Shown piece by piece: positions 40,605-52,617 of a stretch of 64,000 nucleotides of DNA; positions within the stretch are counted from its first letter, which is position 1, and each line of letters begins with the position of its first letter. The notes below the pieces were generated by a model, which searched no databases, was not told the origin of the DNA, and saw only the letters and a program-made list of their open reading frames with translations. The position numbers and the translations under genes were made by a program. Origin of the DNA: Shimia aestuarii (GTDB taxonomy: Bacteria; Pseudomonadota; Alphaproteobacteria; Rhodobacterales; Rhodobacteraceae); contig NZ_JAKVRD010000015.1 in the NCBI RefSeq assembly GCF_022814865.1, forward strand, positions 24,543-88,542, in the 5' to 3' direction.

Positions 40605-40966
40605 GTCCACCCTTCCGCGTTCTGGCCCCGAATTTCGGCATACAATTGTATGCTGCACTCGGGGGCGTTTCATAACCCCGTTGGATCGGGGCAGTAAAAT
40701 CCAGCGACGATGTAGCAGAGCCTTGCCCACCTAGCAACATTGTTTGCCGATTTACGGTTTTCGCGAAAACCCCATATTTTCAAGGCGTTTTGCCAAGTGC
40801 GACCCTTTGCTCGCGACCCTGCGTCAAAAAAAATTCCGGGAATCCGTGGATTTTCGCGATTCCCAAAGGCGACAAGGTGGAAAATGTTAGCGACAACAGG
40901 AGAAAATAGGCAAAGAACAGGCCGCGCGGGACGGCACCCGGCCCCGCCCTGACCCGGAGGGAAGGC
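40605..40966. other. 362-base gap holding the atp promoter region
   Basis: No supported gene. The middle (about 40740-40880) is much more AT-rich than the surroundings and contains a perfect 16-base palindrome at 40756-40771 and a run of eight A residues near 40827. The atp operon promoter must lie here reading leftward, but I cannot fix its -35 and -10 boxes with confidence. Confidence 0.6.
40756..40771. promoter_or_regulatory. Perfect 16-base palindrome upstream of atpH
   Basis: GGTTTTCGCGAAAACC reads the same on both strands. It sits about 150 bases upstream of the atpH start, in the AT-rich promoter region. A related half, GGATTTTCGCGATTCC, occurs at about 40848-40863. It looks like a dimeric regulator site. 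Confidence 0.45.
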
Positions 40967-41707
40967 TCAGACGGGCGCTGTCCCCGGTTTCGGGCTCAGC
41001 ACGCCAAGCGGTTTGGGGACTTTGACATGAACCCCCGGCCCGCGCGGTGCGTGCACGCGCTTGGACGCCTCGATCATCAACACGCCCCCCGCCAGAACCG
41101 GCGCAATGGTGCGGCCGATACCTTCCCAAAGCGCCCCCGTCTTGCGCCAGAAGCGTTTGTGCGACGGCGGTTGATAAAGCGTGGCGCGGTTGCGTTCGGG
41201 CATGAACCCCGCGGCGCGCAGCTGGGATTCGAGCTGACCGATGGAATAGGGCCGACCATAGCCAAACGGTGTGGCATCACTGCGCGACCAGAGGCCAGCG
41301 CGGTTCGGCACCACGAAAAGCGCCCGCCCACCGGGGCCAAGAACGCGATAGGCCTCATCGAGAAGGTCCGCAGGCCGTTCGCAGGTCTCGAGCCCGTGCA
41401 TCATCACAAGTCGGTCAACCCGCCCTGTCTCAATCGGCCAGAGCGTTTCTTCGCAGAGCACCGAGACATTGGCGAGCCCGGCAGGCCACGGCATGACCCC
41501 CTGTGGCGCGGGCATCAAGCCGATCACCCGACGCGCATCCGCGAGGTAGGGCCGCAAGAGCGGCACGGCAAAGCCGTATCCCGCAACCGTCATCCCCTTT
41601 GCCTCGGGCCAAAGTTCGCGCATCTCGTCGCGCACCGCTTTCTGTGCCGCGCGGCCAAGGGTGCTGCGGTAATAGAAGTTCCTGAGGTCCTGCACGTCGA
41701 GATGCAT
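40967..41707 (-). CDS. Class I SAM-dependent methyltransferase (type 11)
   Basis: A 246-residue methyltransferase: family region [17 protein letters not shown] as motif [21 protein letters not shown] as the acidic post-motif region and [20 protein letters not shown] as the late motif. Similar proteins sit beside gloB in related genomes. The substrate is unknown. The ATG at 41707 ([15 protein letters not shown]) matches the family; the frame is open to 41809 but would invade gloB. Confidence 0.82.
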   Translation of the reverse strand: MHLDVQDLRNFYYRSTLGRAAQKAVRDEMRELWPEAKGMTVAGYGFAVPLLRPYLADARRVIGLMPAPQGVMPWPAGLANVSVLCEETLWPIETGRVDRLVMMHGLETCERPADLLDEAYRVLGPGGRALFVVPNRAGLWSRSDATPFGYGRPYSIGQLESQLRAAGFMPERNRATLYQPPSHKRFWRKTGALWEGIGRTIAPVLAGGVLMIEASKRVHAPRGPGVHVKVPKPLGVLSPKPGTAPV

Positions 41708-41768
41708 TGCAACTGTCCATATGATCGGCAAGTCTGGGGGCACCATAGCAACGTAAAGGCGAAAATCC

Positions 41769-42536
41769 ATGCCCCTCGAGACAGTGACGATCCCCTGCCT
41801 TGCCGACAACTACGCATTCCTCGTTCACAATACGGACAGCGGTGAGACTGCGCTTGTCGATGCGCCCGAATCCGGCCCCATCCTAAGCGCCCTCAACCAA
41901 CTCGGCTGGACGCTCGATACGGTGCTGTTGACGCATCACCACTGGGATCACGTCGACGGGCTTGCTGCCATTCTCGAGGTGCACAAGGCGCGGGTCATCG
42001 GCGCCAAGGCCGACGCACACCGCCTGCCTGCGCTCGACCTCGCAGTGTCCGAGGGGGATACAGTAACGGTCTGCGGCGAGGAGATGACGGTTCTCGATGT
42101 GTCGGGCCACACGGTCGGCCATGTCGCCTTTCACTTTCCCGCGACCGGCGTCGTCTTTACCGCCGATAGCCTAATGGCGCTTGGTTGTGGGCGCCTCTTC
42201 GAAGGCACGCCCGCCCAGATGTGGCAGAGCCTCGGCAAGCTCGCGGCGCTTCCGGGCGAGACCATGGTCTGCTCGGGGCATGAATATACCGAAACCAACC
42301 TGCGCTTTGCCCTGACCGTCGATCCCGACAATCCCGCGCTCAAGGCGCGCGGCGAGGCGATTGCCAAGGCGCGCAAGGAGAACCGCCCGACCGTTCCGTC
42401 GATTCTCTCCGAAGAAATGGCCACAAACCCGTTCCTGCGTGCCGACGACCCGGCCATTCGCGCCCAACTTGGCATGCAAGATGCGACAGACACAGAGGTT
42501 TTCACCGAAATCCGCCGCCTGAAGGACGCGTTCTAG
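41769..42536 (+). CDS. gloB: Hydroxyacylglutathione hydrolase (glyoxalase II)
   Basis: A 255-residue metallo-beta-lactamase-fold enzyme that hydrolyses S-lactoylglutathione, second step of methylglyoxal removal. The metal motif [11 protein letters not shown], the later [12 protein letters not shown] and [16 protein letters not shown] are all present, and the C-terminal helical substrate domain ends normally. It is divergent from the methyltransferase gene. Confidence 0.94.
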   Translation: MPLETVTIPCLADNYAFLVHNTDSGETALVDAPESGPILSALNQLGWTLDTVLLTHHHWDHVDGLAAILEVHKARVIGAKADAHRLPALDLAVSEGDTVTVCGEEMTVLDVSGHTVGHVAFHFPATGVVFTADSLMALGCGRLFEGTPAQMWQSLGKLAALPGETMVCSGHEYTETNLRFALTVDPDNPALKARGEAIAKARKENRPTVPSILSEEMATNPFLRADDPAIRAQLGMQDATDTEVFTEIRRLKDAF

Positions 42537-42713
42537 GGCGGGATTCACTGCCCAAAGCCTCCCCCGAAACCGGCCCGCCAAAGGAAATGTGACCGGGAAA
42601 ATGCAGAAAGTCCTTGAAGACCGGGCAAGATAGACCAAACTTTAAGAACATGAGGCCATGGTCGAACGGACACGACGCCCGAACGACCCAGAACCCGAAG
42701 GAGGACAAGAGCA

Positions 42714-45037
<2,324 letters not shown>

Positions 45038-45038
<1 letters not shown>

Positions 45039-46006
45039 TGCACCGGCTCGCCTTAGCAACGGCCGCCGCGCTTGCGGCGGCCCCTGCTTTTTCCGAAGGC
45101 ATTACCCTCGCGCTGCCCGTCGATTGCGCGCTTGGAGAGACCTGTTTTATTCAGAACTATGTCGATGCGGACCCCGGCCCCGGCGCACGGGATTTCACCT
45201 GCGGCCACCTGACCTATGACGGTCACAAAGGCACCGATGTGGCTCTTGCCACCCATCTTGAGGCCCTGTCCGGTGTGAACGCGCTCGCCGCGGCCCCTGG
45301 CGTGGTCACCGCCACGCGCGATGGTGTGCCAGACCACTTTCTTGGTGCCGAAATGGATTTTCCCGAGGGACAGGACTGTGGCAATGGCGTCGTGATCGAT
45401 CATGGCGATGGCTGGGTCACCCAATATTGCCACATGCAAATGGGCTCTATCGCGGTACAGCGAGGCGAGAAAATCGAGACCGGCGCCGTCATTGGACAGA
45501 TCGGCATGTCCGGGCGCACCGCTTTCCCACATCTGCACATCTCCGTGCGCCATAACGGTACGCTGGTCGATCCGTTCAATACCGACGACCGCCTCACCTG
45601 TGGCTCGCAAGGCGATGATACCCTCTGGCAAAAGAACACCCCCTATCGCGCAGGCGGCCTTATCAACGCCGGGTTCAGCTTTGGTGTTCCAAGCTACGAT
45701 CACGTCAAATGGGGCAAGGCCCACGCCCCTCGCATCTCTGCGGCACAAGGCGGGCTGGTGCTTTGGGGGCACCTCTTTGGCACCCGTCCCGGCGACACGA
45801 TGCATTTCAAGATTGAGGGCCCCAATGGCCTCTTTTCCGAACACGATGCGACCATCGACAAGACGCAGGCCCAAGCCATGCGCGCCGCCGGGCGCAGACT
45901 GCACGCGGGCAACACCGTTCCGGGCCGCTATATCGGCACAGTCACCCTGATCCGCGACGGGCGCGAACTTGGCCGCCTCACGGCCGAAACAACACTGACC
46001 GACTAG
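45038..46006 (+). CDS. M23-family peptidoglycan DD-metallopeptidase
   Basis: A 322-residue exported protein with a signal peptide (residues 1-19). The LytM/M23 domain has zinc ligands in YDGHKGTDVAL and in the later TAFPHLHISVRHNG, with GNGVVIDHGDGWVTQYCHM between, in the order seen in active enzymes. The C-terminal 100 residues form an extra domain of unknown role. The ATG shares a base with the clpA stop (TAATG), so it is cotranslated with clpA. It probably trims cell-wall peptides in the periplasm. Confidence 0.88.
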
Positions 46007-46012
46007 GCCGCC

Positions 46013-47962
46013 TTATTTCTCGGTGATCTTCAACTCAATCCGGCGGTTCTTGGCCCGCGCCTCGCGCGTGTCGCGGGGGTCGAGCGGTTGGTACTCGCCA
46101 AAGCCGTTCGCCGAAAGACGGTTCGGCGGGATGCCAAGGAAATTCACCATGTAGCGCACCACCGACAGCGCCCGCGCCTGACTCAGCTCCCAGTTATCTG
46201 CAAACGCTGCGCCGTTGATGATCGGCACGTTGTCGGTATGGCCATCGACCCGGATCACCCAGTCGATCGTATCGGGAATATCGTCCGCGACACTGCGCAG
46301 GATCCCCGCGATCTTTGCAATCTCGCGCTCGCCCGCTGTCGATAGCTCGGCCCCGCCGGGCGGGAAAAGCACCTCGGAGGAAAACACGAACCGGTCGCCG
46401 ACGATCCGCACGCCCTCTTGCCCTGCAAGCACCTCGCGCAGACGGCCAAAGAACTCCGAACGATATTGCTCAAGGTTCTTGGCCTCTTCCTCAAGCCGCT
46501 TGCGCTCGGCCTCTTCGAGTTGCCGCCGCCGACGCTCCTCGGCCGCGGCACGGGCCAGCGCCGCGTTGAGGTCGGTGCCAAGACTCTGAAGCCGGACCTG
46601 CGCCGCCGCATCGCGTTCCTTGGCATCGTCAAGCAACGCCTGAAGCGACCCCAATTGCTGGCGCAGGGCGGCAACCTGTTGGTTCAAGAGCGCCACTTCG
46701 CGCTGGCTCTCGGCAGAGCGCGCCTCGACATCGGCAAGTTCCGCATTCGCCGCCTTGAGAAGCGCGGCACGTTGCTCGGCTTCGCTGAGTTGGGTCTCGG
46801 CGTTCTGTTCTGCCGCGACTTTGGCGGCCAAAGCGGCGACAAGCTGAGCCTCGATCTCGGCCTTGTCGGCGGCCAGCGCCTCGGCCTCGGTGCGGCGTGC
46901 GGCGAGGTCTTCGTCGGTGGCAAGCTTCGCCGCAACCGCCTCGGCCAGACGGGCGCGCAAATCCTCGAGGTCGGCCTCGCGTGCGGCAATCGCAGCGCTC
47001 ATCTCTTCGCCTTGCGCGGCGCGGTCCGCTTCTGCCGCGGCCAACGCGGCCTGCGCCTTGGCCAGCGCCTCCTCGGTGGTTTCCTCTTCGAGAAGCGCCG
47101 CCGCGAGCCGCAGATCGAGGTCGTCGCGCGCTTTCTCCGCCGCCGCCAGAAGGGTCAGCGTTTCCTCGGCCTTCTTGCGCTGAGCCTCAAGCGCGAGGGT
47201 CATCGCGGTCAGTTCCGCATCCGCCTCTTCAAGGCGCTTGCGCAAGGCTTCGCTCGCCGCCGCTTCAACGAGGCGCTGTTTCTCCTGCTCATCCAATTCC
47301 GCTTCGAGGCTTTCGGCACGGGCAAGAAGCGCGGCGCGGTCCTCGGCGCTCGCCTCGGCCTCGGCGTTCAAATCGGCAATCATCGCTTCGAGCGCCTCGC
47401 GCCGGGCCGCCGCCAAACGGGCCGCCTCGGCCTGTGAATCGATCTCGTCGCGCGCCGTGGCAAGCGCAAGATTAAGCGCCTCTTGCTCGCTTAGAAGTTC
47501 GGCCTTTTCCCCCTCGAGGGCGTCCACCTGCGCAAGCGCCGTATCCCGCTCCGCAAGAAGCGCCGCGACCTGTGCCTCAAAGCTTGTGATCTGGGTCTGT
47601 GCTGCGGCGAGGGCGTCTTCCCGCGCCGCGAGATCGGACGACAGCGAAGCAATCAGCGCGGTTTGTCGGGCCACTTCGTCCTGCGCATCGTTCAACGTCG
47701 CCCGAAGTCCGCCAACCTGCTGTTCAAGGGCCGCATTGGCCTGTTGCTCAAGGCCCAGCGCCTGCGCCAGCGCGGCAACCTCGGCAGAGAGCTCATCAAG
47801 CTCTGTCTCTTGTCCGGAAATCGTCTCGCGTAGAACGAATTGCACCACCATGAAAATGGTCAGCACGAACATCAGCACAAGCAGAAGCCCGGTCATCGCA
47901 TCCACGAAACCGGGCCAGATCGACGCTTGGAAACGTTGTCCGGTACGGCGGGACAGGGCCAT
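46013..47962 (-). CDS. MotB/OmpA-like motor subunit with very long coiled coil
   Basis: A 649-residue protein. Residues 16-44 (WPGFVDAMTGLLLVLMF and on) form one membrane helix with an Asp at position 21, placed like the proton-carrying Asp of MotB, TolR and ZorB. Residues about 50-498 are an unbroken heptad-rich, Ala/Glu/Arg/Leu coiled coil in which I see no proline. Residues about 515-649 are an OmpA-like peptidoglycan-binding domain with GHTDN at 574-578 and NRRIELKITEK at the end. It begins 3 bases after the MotA/ExbB-like gene. An ion-driven, wall-anchored machine is implied; the job is unknown. Confidence 0.82.
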   Translation of the reverse strand: MALSRRTGQRFQASIWPGFVDAMTGLLLVLMFVLTIFMVVQFVLRETISGQETELDELSAEVAALAQALGLEQQANAALEQQVGGLRATLNDAQDEVARQTALIASLSSDLAAREDALAAAQTQITSFEAQVAALLAERDTALAQVDALEGEKAELLSEQEALNLALATARDEIDSQAEAARLAAARREALEAMIADLNAEAEASAEDRAALLARAESLEAELDEQEKQRLVEAAASEALRKRLEEADAELTAMTLALEAQRKKAEETLTLLAAAEKARDDLDLRLAAALLEEETTEEALAKAQAALAAAEADRAAQGEEMSAAIAAREADLEDLRARLAEAVAAKLATDEDLAARRTEAEALAADKAEIEAQLVAALAAKVAAEQNAETQLSEAEQRAALLKAANAELADVEARSAESQREVALLNQQVAALRQQLGSLQALLDDAKERDAAAQVRLQSLGTDLNAALARAAAEERRRRQLEEAERKRLEEEAKNLEQYRSEFFGRLREVLAGQEGVRIVGDRFVFSSEVLFPPGGAELSTAGEREIAKIAGILRSVADDIPDTIDWVIRVDGHTDNVPIINGAAFADNWELSQARALSVVRYMVNFLGIPPNRLSANGFGEYQPLDPRDTREARAKNRRIELKITEK

Positions 47963-47965
47963 AGC

Positions 47966-49216
47966 TTAGCCCTCCTGCCCCTGCGATGGATCATCCTGCG
48001 CTGGCTTGCGCTTGCCCCGACGCGCGCCGCCGCCTGCATTGGCGGCCTGCTGACCCTGCTTGAGAACGCGGCCCAGCGCGGCAAGATCGGTGCGCAACTC
48101 AATCATGCTTTCCTGTCGCCCGGCGGAAATCTCTTCGAGAATACGCAGCATCTGAACGTCGATCGAGCGCAGGCGCATCCGGCTCTCGGCGTCGATGCCA
48201 CCGTCCGCGTCCGTCTCTGCCCGCGCCTCGAGCGTCGCGATAAGATGTTCCTGACCTTCGGCCACCCGCAAGAGCGCCTGCGTCGTCGGCGCGTTGGCCT
48301 CCATCCGCTCGGTCATCCGTGTCATGCTCTCGGCAAGCTGGCCAAGCTTGTCATCAACCGCGGCCTGCCGTTCCCCGGCCTCGGTAAAGAGCGTGCGCAG
48401 GCTGTCCATCTGCTCGCCCATCTGGTCGAGGACAAGGGCCATCGCCGCCTCGTCGATGCCGCCCTCCCCTTCGCCATCTCCCGAGCTATAGCCAAGGCGT
48501 GTGATCGACGAGAGCCATTCTTCAAGCTCGCGGTAAAAACGGTTCTGCCCATGCCCGGCAAACAGTTCCAAAAGGCCGACAATGAGCGAGCCCGCCAGAC
48601 CAAGCAACGACGAGGCAAAAGCCACGCCCATACCGCCAAGCTGGCTCTCAAGTCCGGTCATCAGCCGCGAGAAGACCTCGACTCCGCCTTCGCCCTCTTG
48701 TGGTGCAAGGCTGCGGATCGTGTCGACCACCGCCGGAACCGTCGTGGCAAGGCCATAGAACGTCCCCAGAAGGCCAAGGAAGATGAGCATATTGACGAGG
48801 TAGCGCGTGATCTCGCGCCCTTCGTCGATCCGTGTCGCCACAGAGTCGAGGATCGAGCGCGTCGAGGTGGCGCTGATCTGGCTATAGGTGCTGCGTGACT
48901 TGAGAAGTGTCGCTAAGGGCGCAAGGAGCGAGGGCGCGCTTGATGGTTCCCCGCCTTCGCTTCCAGTCGCGAACCGCTCGATCCAGCGCACCGAATTGAT
49001 GAGCGAAAAGACCTGCCCAAAACAGGCGAGAACCCCGATCACGAAGACAAGGAAGATGAACCCGTTGAGATAGGGGTTGGCGATAAAGACTGGCTGCACC
49101 TTCGGAAAGGCGACATAGGCCAATAGCCCGACAAGTCCGAGCACGATCAACATCAGGATGATCTGGCGGACAGGATGAGAGAAATGCAGCTCGACTTCGC
49201 GGTCCTGCTGGTCCAT
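47966..49216 (-). CDS. MotA/TolQ/ExbB-family proton-channel protein
   Basis: A 416-residue inner-membrane protein. Hydrophobic segments lie at about residues 18-38, 50-73, 135-160 and 190-215. The last two (LIFLGLLGTFYGLATTVPAV and GMGVAFASSLLGLAGSLIVG) carry the ExbB/TolQ/MotA channel pattern. A soluble tail of about 190 residues follows, mostly helical, ending in a basic stretch (GGGARRGKRKPAQDD). The frame opens at a GTG (49234), but the ATG at 49216 is the more natural start. It forms the channel partner of the MotB/OmpA-like protein. Confidence 0.85.
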   Translation of the reverse strand: MDQQDREVELHFSHPVRQIILMLIVLGLVGLLAYVAFPKVQPVFIANPYLNGFIFLVFVIGVLACFGQVFSLINSVRWIERFATGSEGGEPSSAPSLLAPLATLLKSRSTYSQISATSTRSILDSVATRIDEGREITRYLVNMLIFLGLLGTFYGLATTVPAVVDTIRSLAPQEGEGGVEVFSRLMTGLESQLGGMGVAFASSLLGLAGSLIVGLLELFAGHGQNRFYRELEEWLSSITRLGYSSGDGEGEGGIDEAAMALVLDQMGEQMDSLRTLFTEAGERQAAVDDKLGQLAESMTRMTERMEANAPTTQALLRVAEGQEHLIATLEARAETDADGGIDAESRMRLRSIDVQMLRILEEISAGRQESMIELRTDLAALGRVLKQGQQAANAGGGARRGKRKPAQDDPSQGQEG

Positions 49217-49313
49217 CTGGACAGCCCCCGGCACGTTGTTTTTCTGCGCTCACCCTACTGGCTCGCAGGGCAGGTGCCAAGGTTTTATCACCGGACCGGG
49301 CAGTCGTGCCGCG

Positions 49314-49838
49314 TCACGTCCCCGTCAGTGCCCGGACGCGCGCCGAAAGCCAGTCGAGATCGCCATCTTCGATGCCAAGTTCCGTCAGGTGCGATGCCGT
49401 GTTGTGCAGGTAGTCGGTATTCGGCCCCCGCCCACCCACAGCGCGGGCGATGATCTGGGCCTGTTCCTCCAAGTCGAGATGGCAATATTGCACGTGGTCG
49501 GGGTCGATCACGTAGGTCACCGCCTCAATACGTCGCCCATCGCGTAGTTCGACCTCGAGATTGGTCTCGAAATAGGCCGACGAGACGAGTTCCCGCTCGC
49601 GAAGGTACGCGAGCGTCTGCGCCTCCTGCCCCTCGGCCACGGCCAGCGCGACACCCTGGCAATGCGCGCCGTCCTCGGCATCAAGTGCCAGTACAAGCCC
49701 CGGTGCCTCGACCGTGCCGCGATGGTGGATCGAGCGCATACAGAAACTCCGGTGCCAGCCCCAAAGCGTGCCGACCGCCTGTTCCTGCACTTCGAAACCG
49801 GGGTTCCACAGTAGGGAACCATATCCGAAAACCCACAT
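49314..49838 (-). CDS. Gamma-glutamylcyclotransferase, ChaC family
   Basis: A 174-residue enzyme that splits glutathione into 5-oxoproline and Cys-Gly. The substrate-binding WVFGYGSLLWNPGF, the wall GWHRSFCMRSIHHRGT and catalytic Glu region LRERELVSSAYFE are visible. The gene is convergent with nothing and divergent from the DUF2125 gene. It fits with gloB and trxB as thiol metabolism. Confidence 0.9.
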   Translation of the reverse strand: MWVFGYGSLLWNPGFEVQEQAVGTLWGWHRSFCMRSIHHRGTVEAPGLVLALDAEDGAHCQGVALAVAEGQEAQTLAYLRERELVSSAYFETNLEVELRDGRRIEAVTYVIDPDHVQYCHLDLEEQAQIIARAVGGRGPNTDYLHNTASHLTELGIEDGDLDWLSARVRALTGT

Positions 49839-49909
49839 CGTCCTGCCTCTGGTCCTTATGTTGCGGGGCGGTTAAACACCAAACCAAGGACCGGCGAAAG
49901 GGCTCTCTC

Positions 49910-50905
49910 ATGAAACGTCTGCTGATCGTGATCATTGTTCTCACCCTCGGGTGGAGCGCCTATTGGTTCGTCGGAGCCACACGCGCCAAATCAGGCTTTG
50001 AGGATTGGCTCGCGGCGCGGCAGGCCGAAGGGTGGCTTGCCGAAACATCGGACATTGCCGTGCGCGGCTTTCCCAACCGCTTTGACGCGACATTCTCCGA
50101 CGTGGCGCTTGCCGATCCAGGCACCGGCGTTGCATGGGAAGCCCCGTTCTTTCAGCTTTTCGCTCTGAGCTACCGCCCCAACCACCTGATCGCGATCTGG
50201 CCGCATGAACAGGTTCTTGCCTTCCCCGACCAACGGGTGACGGTCAAGAGCGAAGACATGAAGGCGTCACTCATCGTCGCGGGAGCGCCTTCGCTCCCTC
50301 TCGAGCGGTCCAACCTCGCGGTGGATGCGCTGGCGCTTGTCTCTGAGGCGGGGTGGTCTCTTTCGGCAGAGACGCTACGCCTTGCCATGCACAAAGACCC
50401 CGAAAGCGAGGCGACCTATCGCATGGCGCTGTCTGCGACGGGCTTTGCCCCGCCCGCCGAGATCGCCGCGCGCAGCGGTGCCGCCCTGCCCCGCACACTC
50501 AAGACCGTCGAGGCCGATCTGAGCGCCACGTTTGCCCGCCCCTGGGACATCACAGCGCTTGAAGACTCGCGCCCACAGCCAACCGCGCTCGACCTGCATA
50601 TGGCGCAGCTCACCTGGGGCCGTCTCGACCTCCATGCGGCGGGCCAGGTCGATATCGACCCGTCCGGCTATCCGCAGGGCGAGATCACGCTGCGCGCCAC
50701 CAACTGGCGCGAGATCATCGCGCTGGCGCGGCAGGGTGAGGAATTGCCGGCTGCTCTGATTGACGGGATCGAACAAGGGTTGCAGTTGCTCTCGGCCATG
50801 GCAGGCAACCCCAAGACCCTCGACATCCCGCTCAACTTTCGCGGCGGCCTGACGCGGATCGGCCCGGTGCCCATCGGCCCTGCCCCGCGGCTCATCCTGC
50901 GCTAA
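49910..50905 (+). CDS. DUF2125 protein, membrane-anchored
   Basis: A 331-residue protein with an N-terminal anchor or signal (residues 1-22, MKRLLIVIIVLTLGWSAYWF), then the DUF2125 pattern SGFEDWLAARQAEGWLAE and VRGFPNRFDATFSDV. The rest is beta-rich and periplasmic, somewhat like AsmA-type lipid-transfer modules (my impression only). Function unknown. The ATG at 49910 has AAAGGG eight bases upstream; the longer frame overlaps chaC. Confidence 0.82.
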   Translation: MKRLLIVIIVLTLGWSAYWFVGATRAKSGFEDWLAARQAEGWLAETSDIAVRGFPNRFDATFSDVALADPGTGVAWEAPFFQLFALSYRPNHLIAIWPHEQVLAFPDQRVTVKSEDMKASLIVAGAPSLPLERSNLAVDALALVSEAGWSLSAETLRLAMHKDPESEATYRMALSATGFAPPAEIAARSGAALPRTLKTVEADLSATFARPWDITALEDSRPQPTALDLHMAQLTWGRLDLHAAGQVDIDPSGYPQGEITLRATNWREIIALARQGEELPAALIDGIEQGLQLLSAMAGNPKTLDIPLNFRGGLTRIGPVPIGPAPRLILR

Positions 50906-50911
50906 ACGACC

Positions 50912-51694
50912 CTAGCGGCAATATGGCCCGCTGCGATAGCGGGCGATGTCGAAATGGAAATGGTCCTTGTGATAACGGTCTGACTCCGGTCCAAGAACGG
51001 TGCCAAAGGGGCCGCAGGCACTCCGGTGCATATCCCTCAGGATGCGCCCCTTCTTGCCCTTGCCCCAATCGCGCAGCACCGAGATCTCGTCGCCATTGGC
51101 AAGGTAGAAGGCCGAGAAATCAATCGCATTGCCTTTGCCGTGCTCGGAGATCTTCGCGCCTTTCTTATGGTTGCGCGTGCGGCAGGAATACCCGGCGGCG
51201 ACCTTGACCTTTTCCACGCCCCCACCATAGCGCCCGACAGATCGCGCCATGCCACCCTCGAGCCAGGACTTGATCGCCCGCGCCGTGTCGCATCGCATGA
51301 CGGCGGGTTGGCTAAAGGCGATGCCCGAGACCGAGTAGATCTTGACCGCGTCTTTGGCGATGCCACAACCCGAGATCTTGCCCGGCACATGGCCAACGAC
51401 GATCCCCTGCAGATCACGATCGCGACACACCTTGCCGACCGCGCTTTGCGGCACCGCTCCCTTGGGGGTGGGCCGGACAACGGCAGGGCGGACAGACACG
51501 GCGGCATTGCGCGCCACATTATGCGTGCGCAACACCGGACGTAGCGACTGGCGCGGCGCGTGGCTTGGCAGGGCAATGGGATAGGTGTCTTCGCGAAGCA
51601 CCGGGCGGGGCGAGCGGTTCGGAGCCTGCGCGACCGCCACCTCGGCGATCAACAGCGCCAGCACGAGCGCGATACCCCCCGCCCGGCCCGTCAT
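50912..51694 (-). CDS. Extensin-like C-terminal domain protein
   Basis: A 260-residue exported protein with a signal peptide (residues 1-22), a Pro/Arg-rich linker and a C-terminal extensin-like domain (SCRTRNHKKGAKISEHGKGN, AIDFSAFYLANG, KDHFHFDIARYR). The His and Asp pattern resembles the D-Ala-D-Ala peptidase (LAS/VanY) fold, so a cell-wall hydrolase is plausible. Start overlaps the tyrA-type gene by ATGA. Confidence 0.84.
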   Translation of the reverse strand: MTGRAGGIALVLALLIAEVAVAQAPNRSPRPVLREDTYPIALPSHAPRQSLRPVLRTHNVARNAAVSVRPAVVRPTPKGAVPQSAVGKVCRDRDLQGIVVGHVPGKISGCGIAKDAVKIYSVSGIAFSQPAVMRCDTARAIKSWLEGGMARSVGRYGGGVEKVKVAAGYSCRTRNHKKGAKISEHGKGNAIDFSAFYLANGDEISVLRDWGKGKKGRILRDMHRSACGPFGTVLGPESDRYHKDHFHFDIARYRSGPYCR

Positions 51695-52617
51695 GGCTTC
51701 TTCGCGGCGCGCCCGAAATCTGGCGCTTCCGTATCTTGTCCCGCTTCGATGATACCGCGCCGGATCGCGCGGGTGCGAGAGAAATACTCATGCAAGTGAT
51801 CGCCATCGCCCATGCGAATGGCCCGTTGCAGCACGAAAAGCTCTTCGGTGAAGCGGCCGAGGATATCGAGCGTCGCTTCCTTGTTGTTGAGGAACACATC
51901 GCGCCACATGGTCGGGTCCGAGGCGGCAATCCGGGTAAAATCCCGGAAACCGGCGGCGGAATACTTGATGACTTCGCTTTCCGTCACCCGGCGCAAGTGA
52001 TCCGCAACGCCGACCATCGTATAGGCGATGAGGTGTGGCGCGTGGCTGGTCACGGCAAGGACAAGATCATGGTGATCGGCGTCCATCTCGTCGACATTGG
52101 CCCCCATGCCTTCCCACAGGGCGCGCAGCCGGGCGACCGCCTCGGGGTCTGTCGTCTCATCCGCGGGCACAAGGATGCACCAACGGTTGTCGTAAAGTTC
52201 GGCAAAGCCCGATTCCGGGCCGGAATGTTCGGTCCCTGCAAGCGGGTGGGCCGGGACGAAATGTACGGTGTCGGGCAGGTGCGGCGCGACCGCATTGATC
52301 ACCGAGCGTTTCACCGATCCCACGTCCGAGACCGTCGCGCCCGGCTTCAGGACCGGCGCGATCTCTTCCGCGACAGAGCCCATCGCCCCAACCGGCACAC
52401 AAAGCACCACGAGATCGGCCCCTTCCGCCGCCTCCGCCGCGCTATCGCAGACCCGGTCACAAAGACCGATCCGGCGCGCGGTGTCGCGTGTGGCCTCAGA
52501 ACGTGCATAGCCCGTGACCTCGCCCGCAAGCCCGCCACGCTTGATCGCCCAGAACATCGACGACGCGATCAGGCCAAGCCCGATCAAGGCGACACGTTCA
52601 TAGACCGGGGCGCTCAT
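51691..52617 (-). CDS. Prephenate/arogenate dehydrogenase
   Basis: A 308-residue TyrA-type enzyme of tyrosine synthesis. The NAD(P) motif [12 protein letters not shown], the central [10 protein letters not shown], the substrate region [13 protein letters not shown] and the helical C-terminal domain are present. No ACT domain follows, as in cyclohexadienyl dehydrogenases. The ATG at 52617 overlaps the hisC stop by ATGA, so the frame start at 52665 is rejected. Prephenate versus arogenate use cannot be told here. Confidence 0.9.
   Translation of the reverse strand: MSAPVYERVALIGLGLIASSMFWAIKRGGLAGEVTGYARSEATRDTARRIGLCDRVCDSAAEAAEGADLVVLCVPVGAMGSVAEEIAPVLKPGATVSDVGSVKRSVINAVAPHLPDTVHFVPAHPLAGTEHSGPESGFAELYDNRWCILVPADETTDPEAVARLRALWEGMGANVDEMDADHHDLVLAVTSHAPHLIAYTMVGVADHLRRVTESEVIKYSAAGFRDFTRIAASDPTMWRDVFLNNKEATLDILGRFTEELFVLQRAIRMGDGDHLHEYFSRTRAIRRGIIEAGQDTEAPDFGRAAKKP

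Noticed and set aside
42537..42713. clpS hidden upstream of clpA
   Set aside because: The 177-base gap is too short and has no frame with ClpS-like sequence; the adaptor gene must lie elsewhere if present.
46418..47969. Plus-strand frames rich in Ser, Ala and Arg opposite the coiled-coil gene
   Set aside because: Low-complexity mirror of the coiled-coil coding sequence.
46013..49216. Zorya anti-phage system
   Set aside because: The two genes resemble ZorA and ZorB in outline, but no ZorC, ZorD or ZorE gene is adjacent and the long coiled coil is in the wrong partner.
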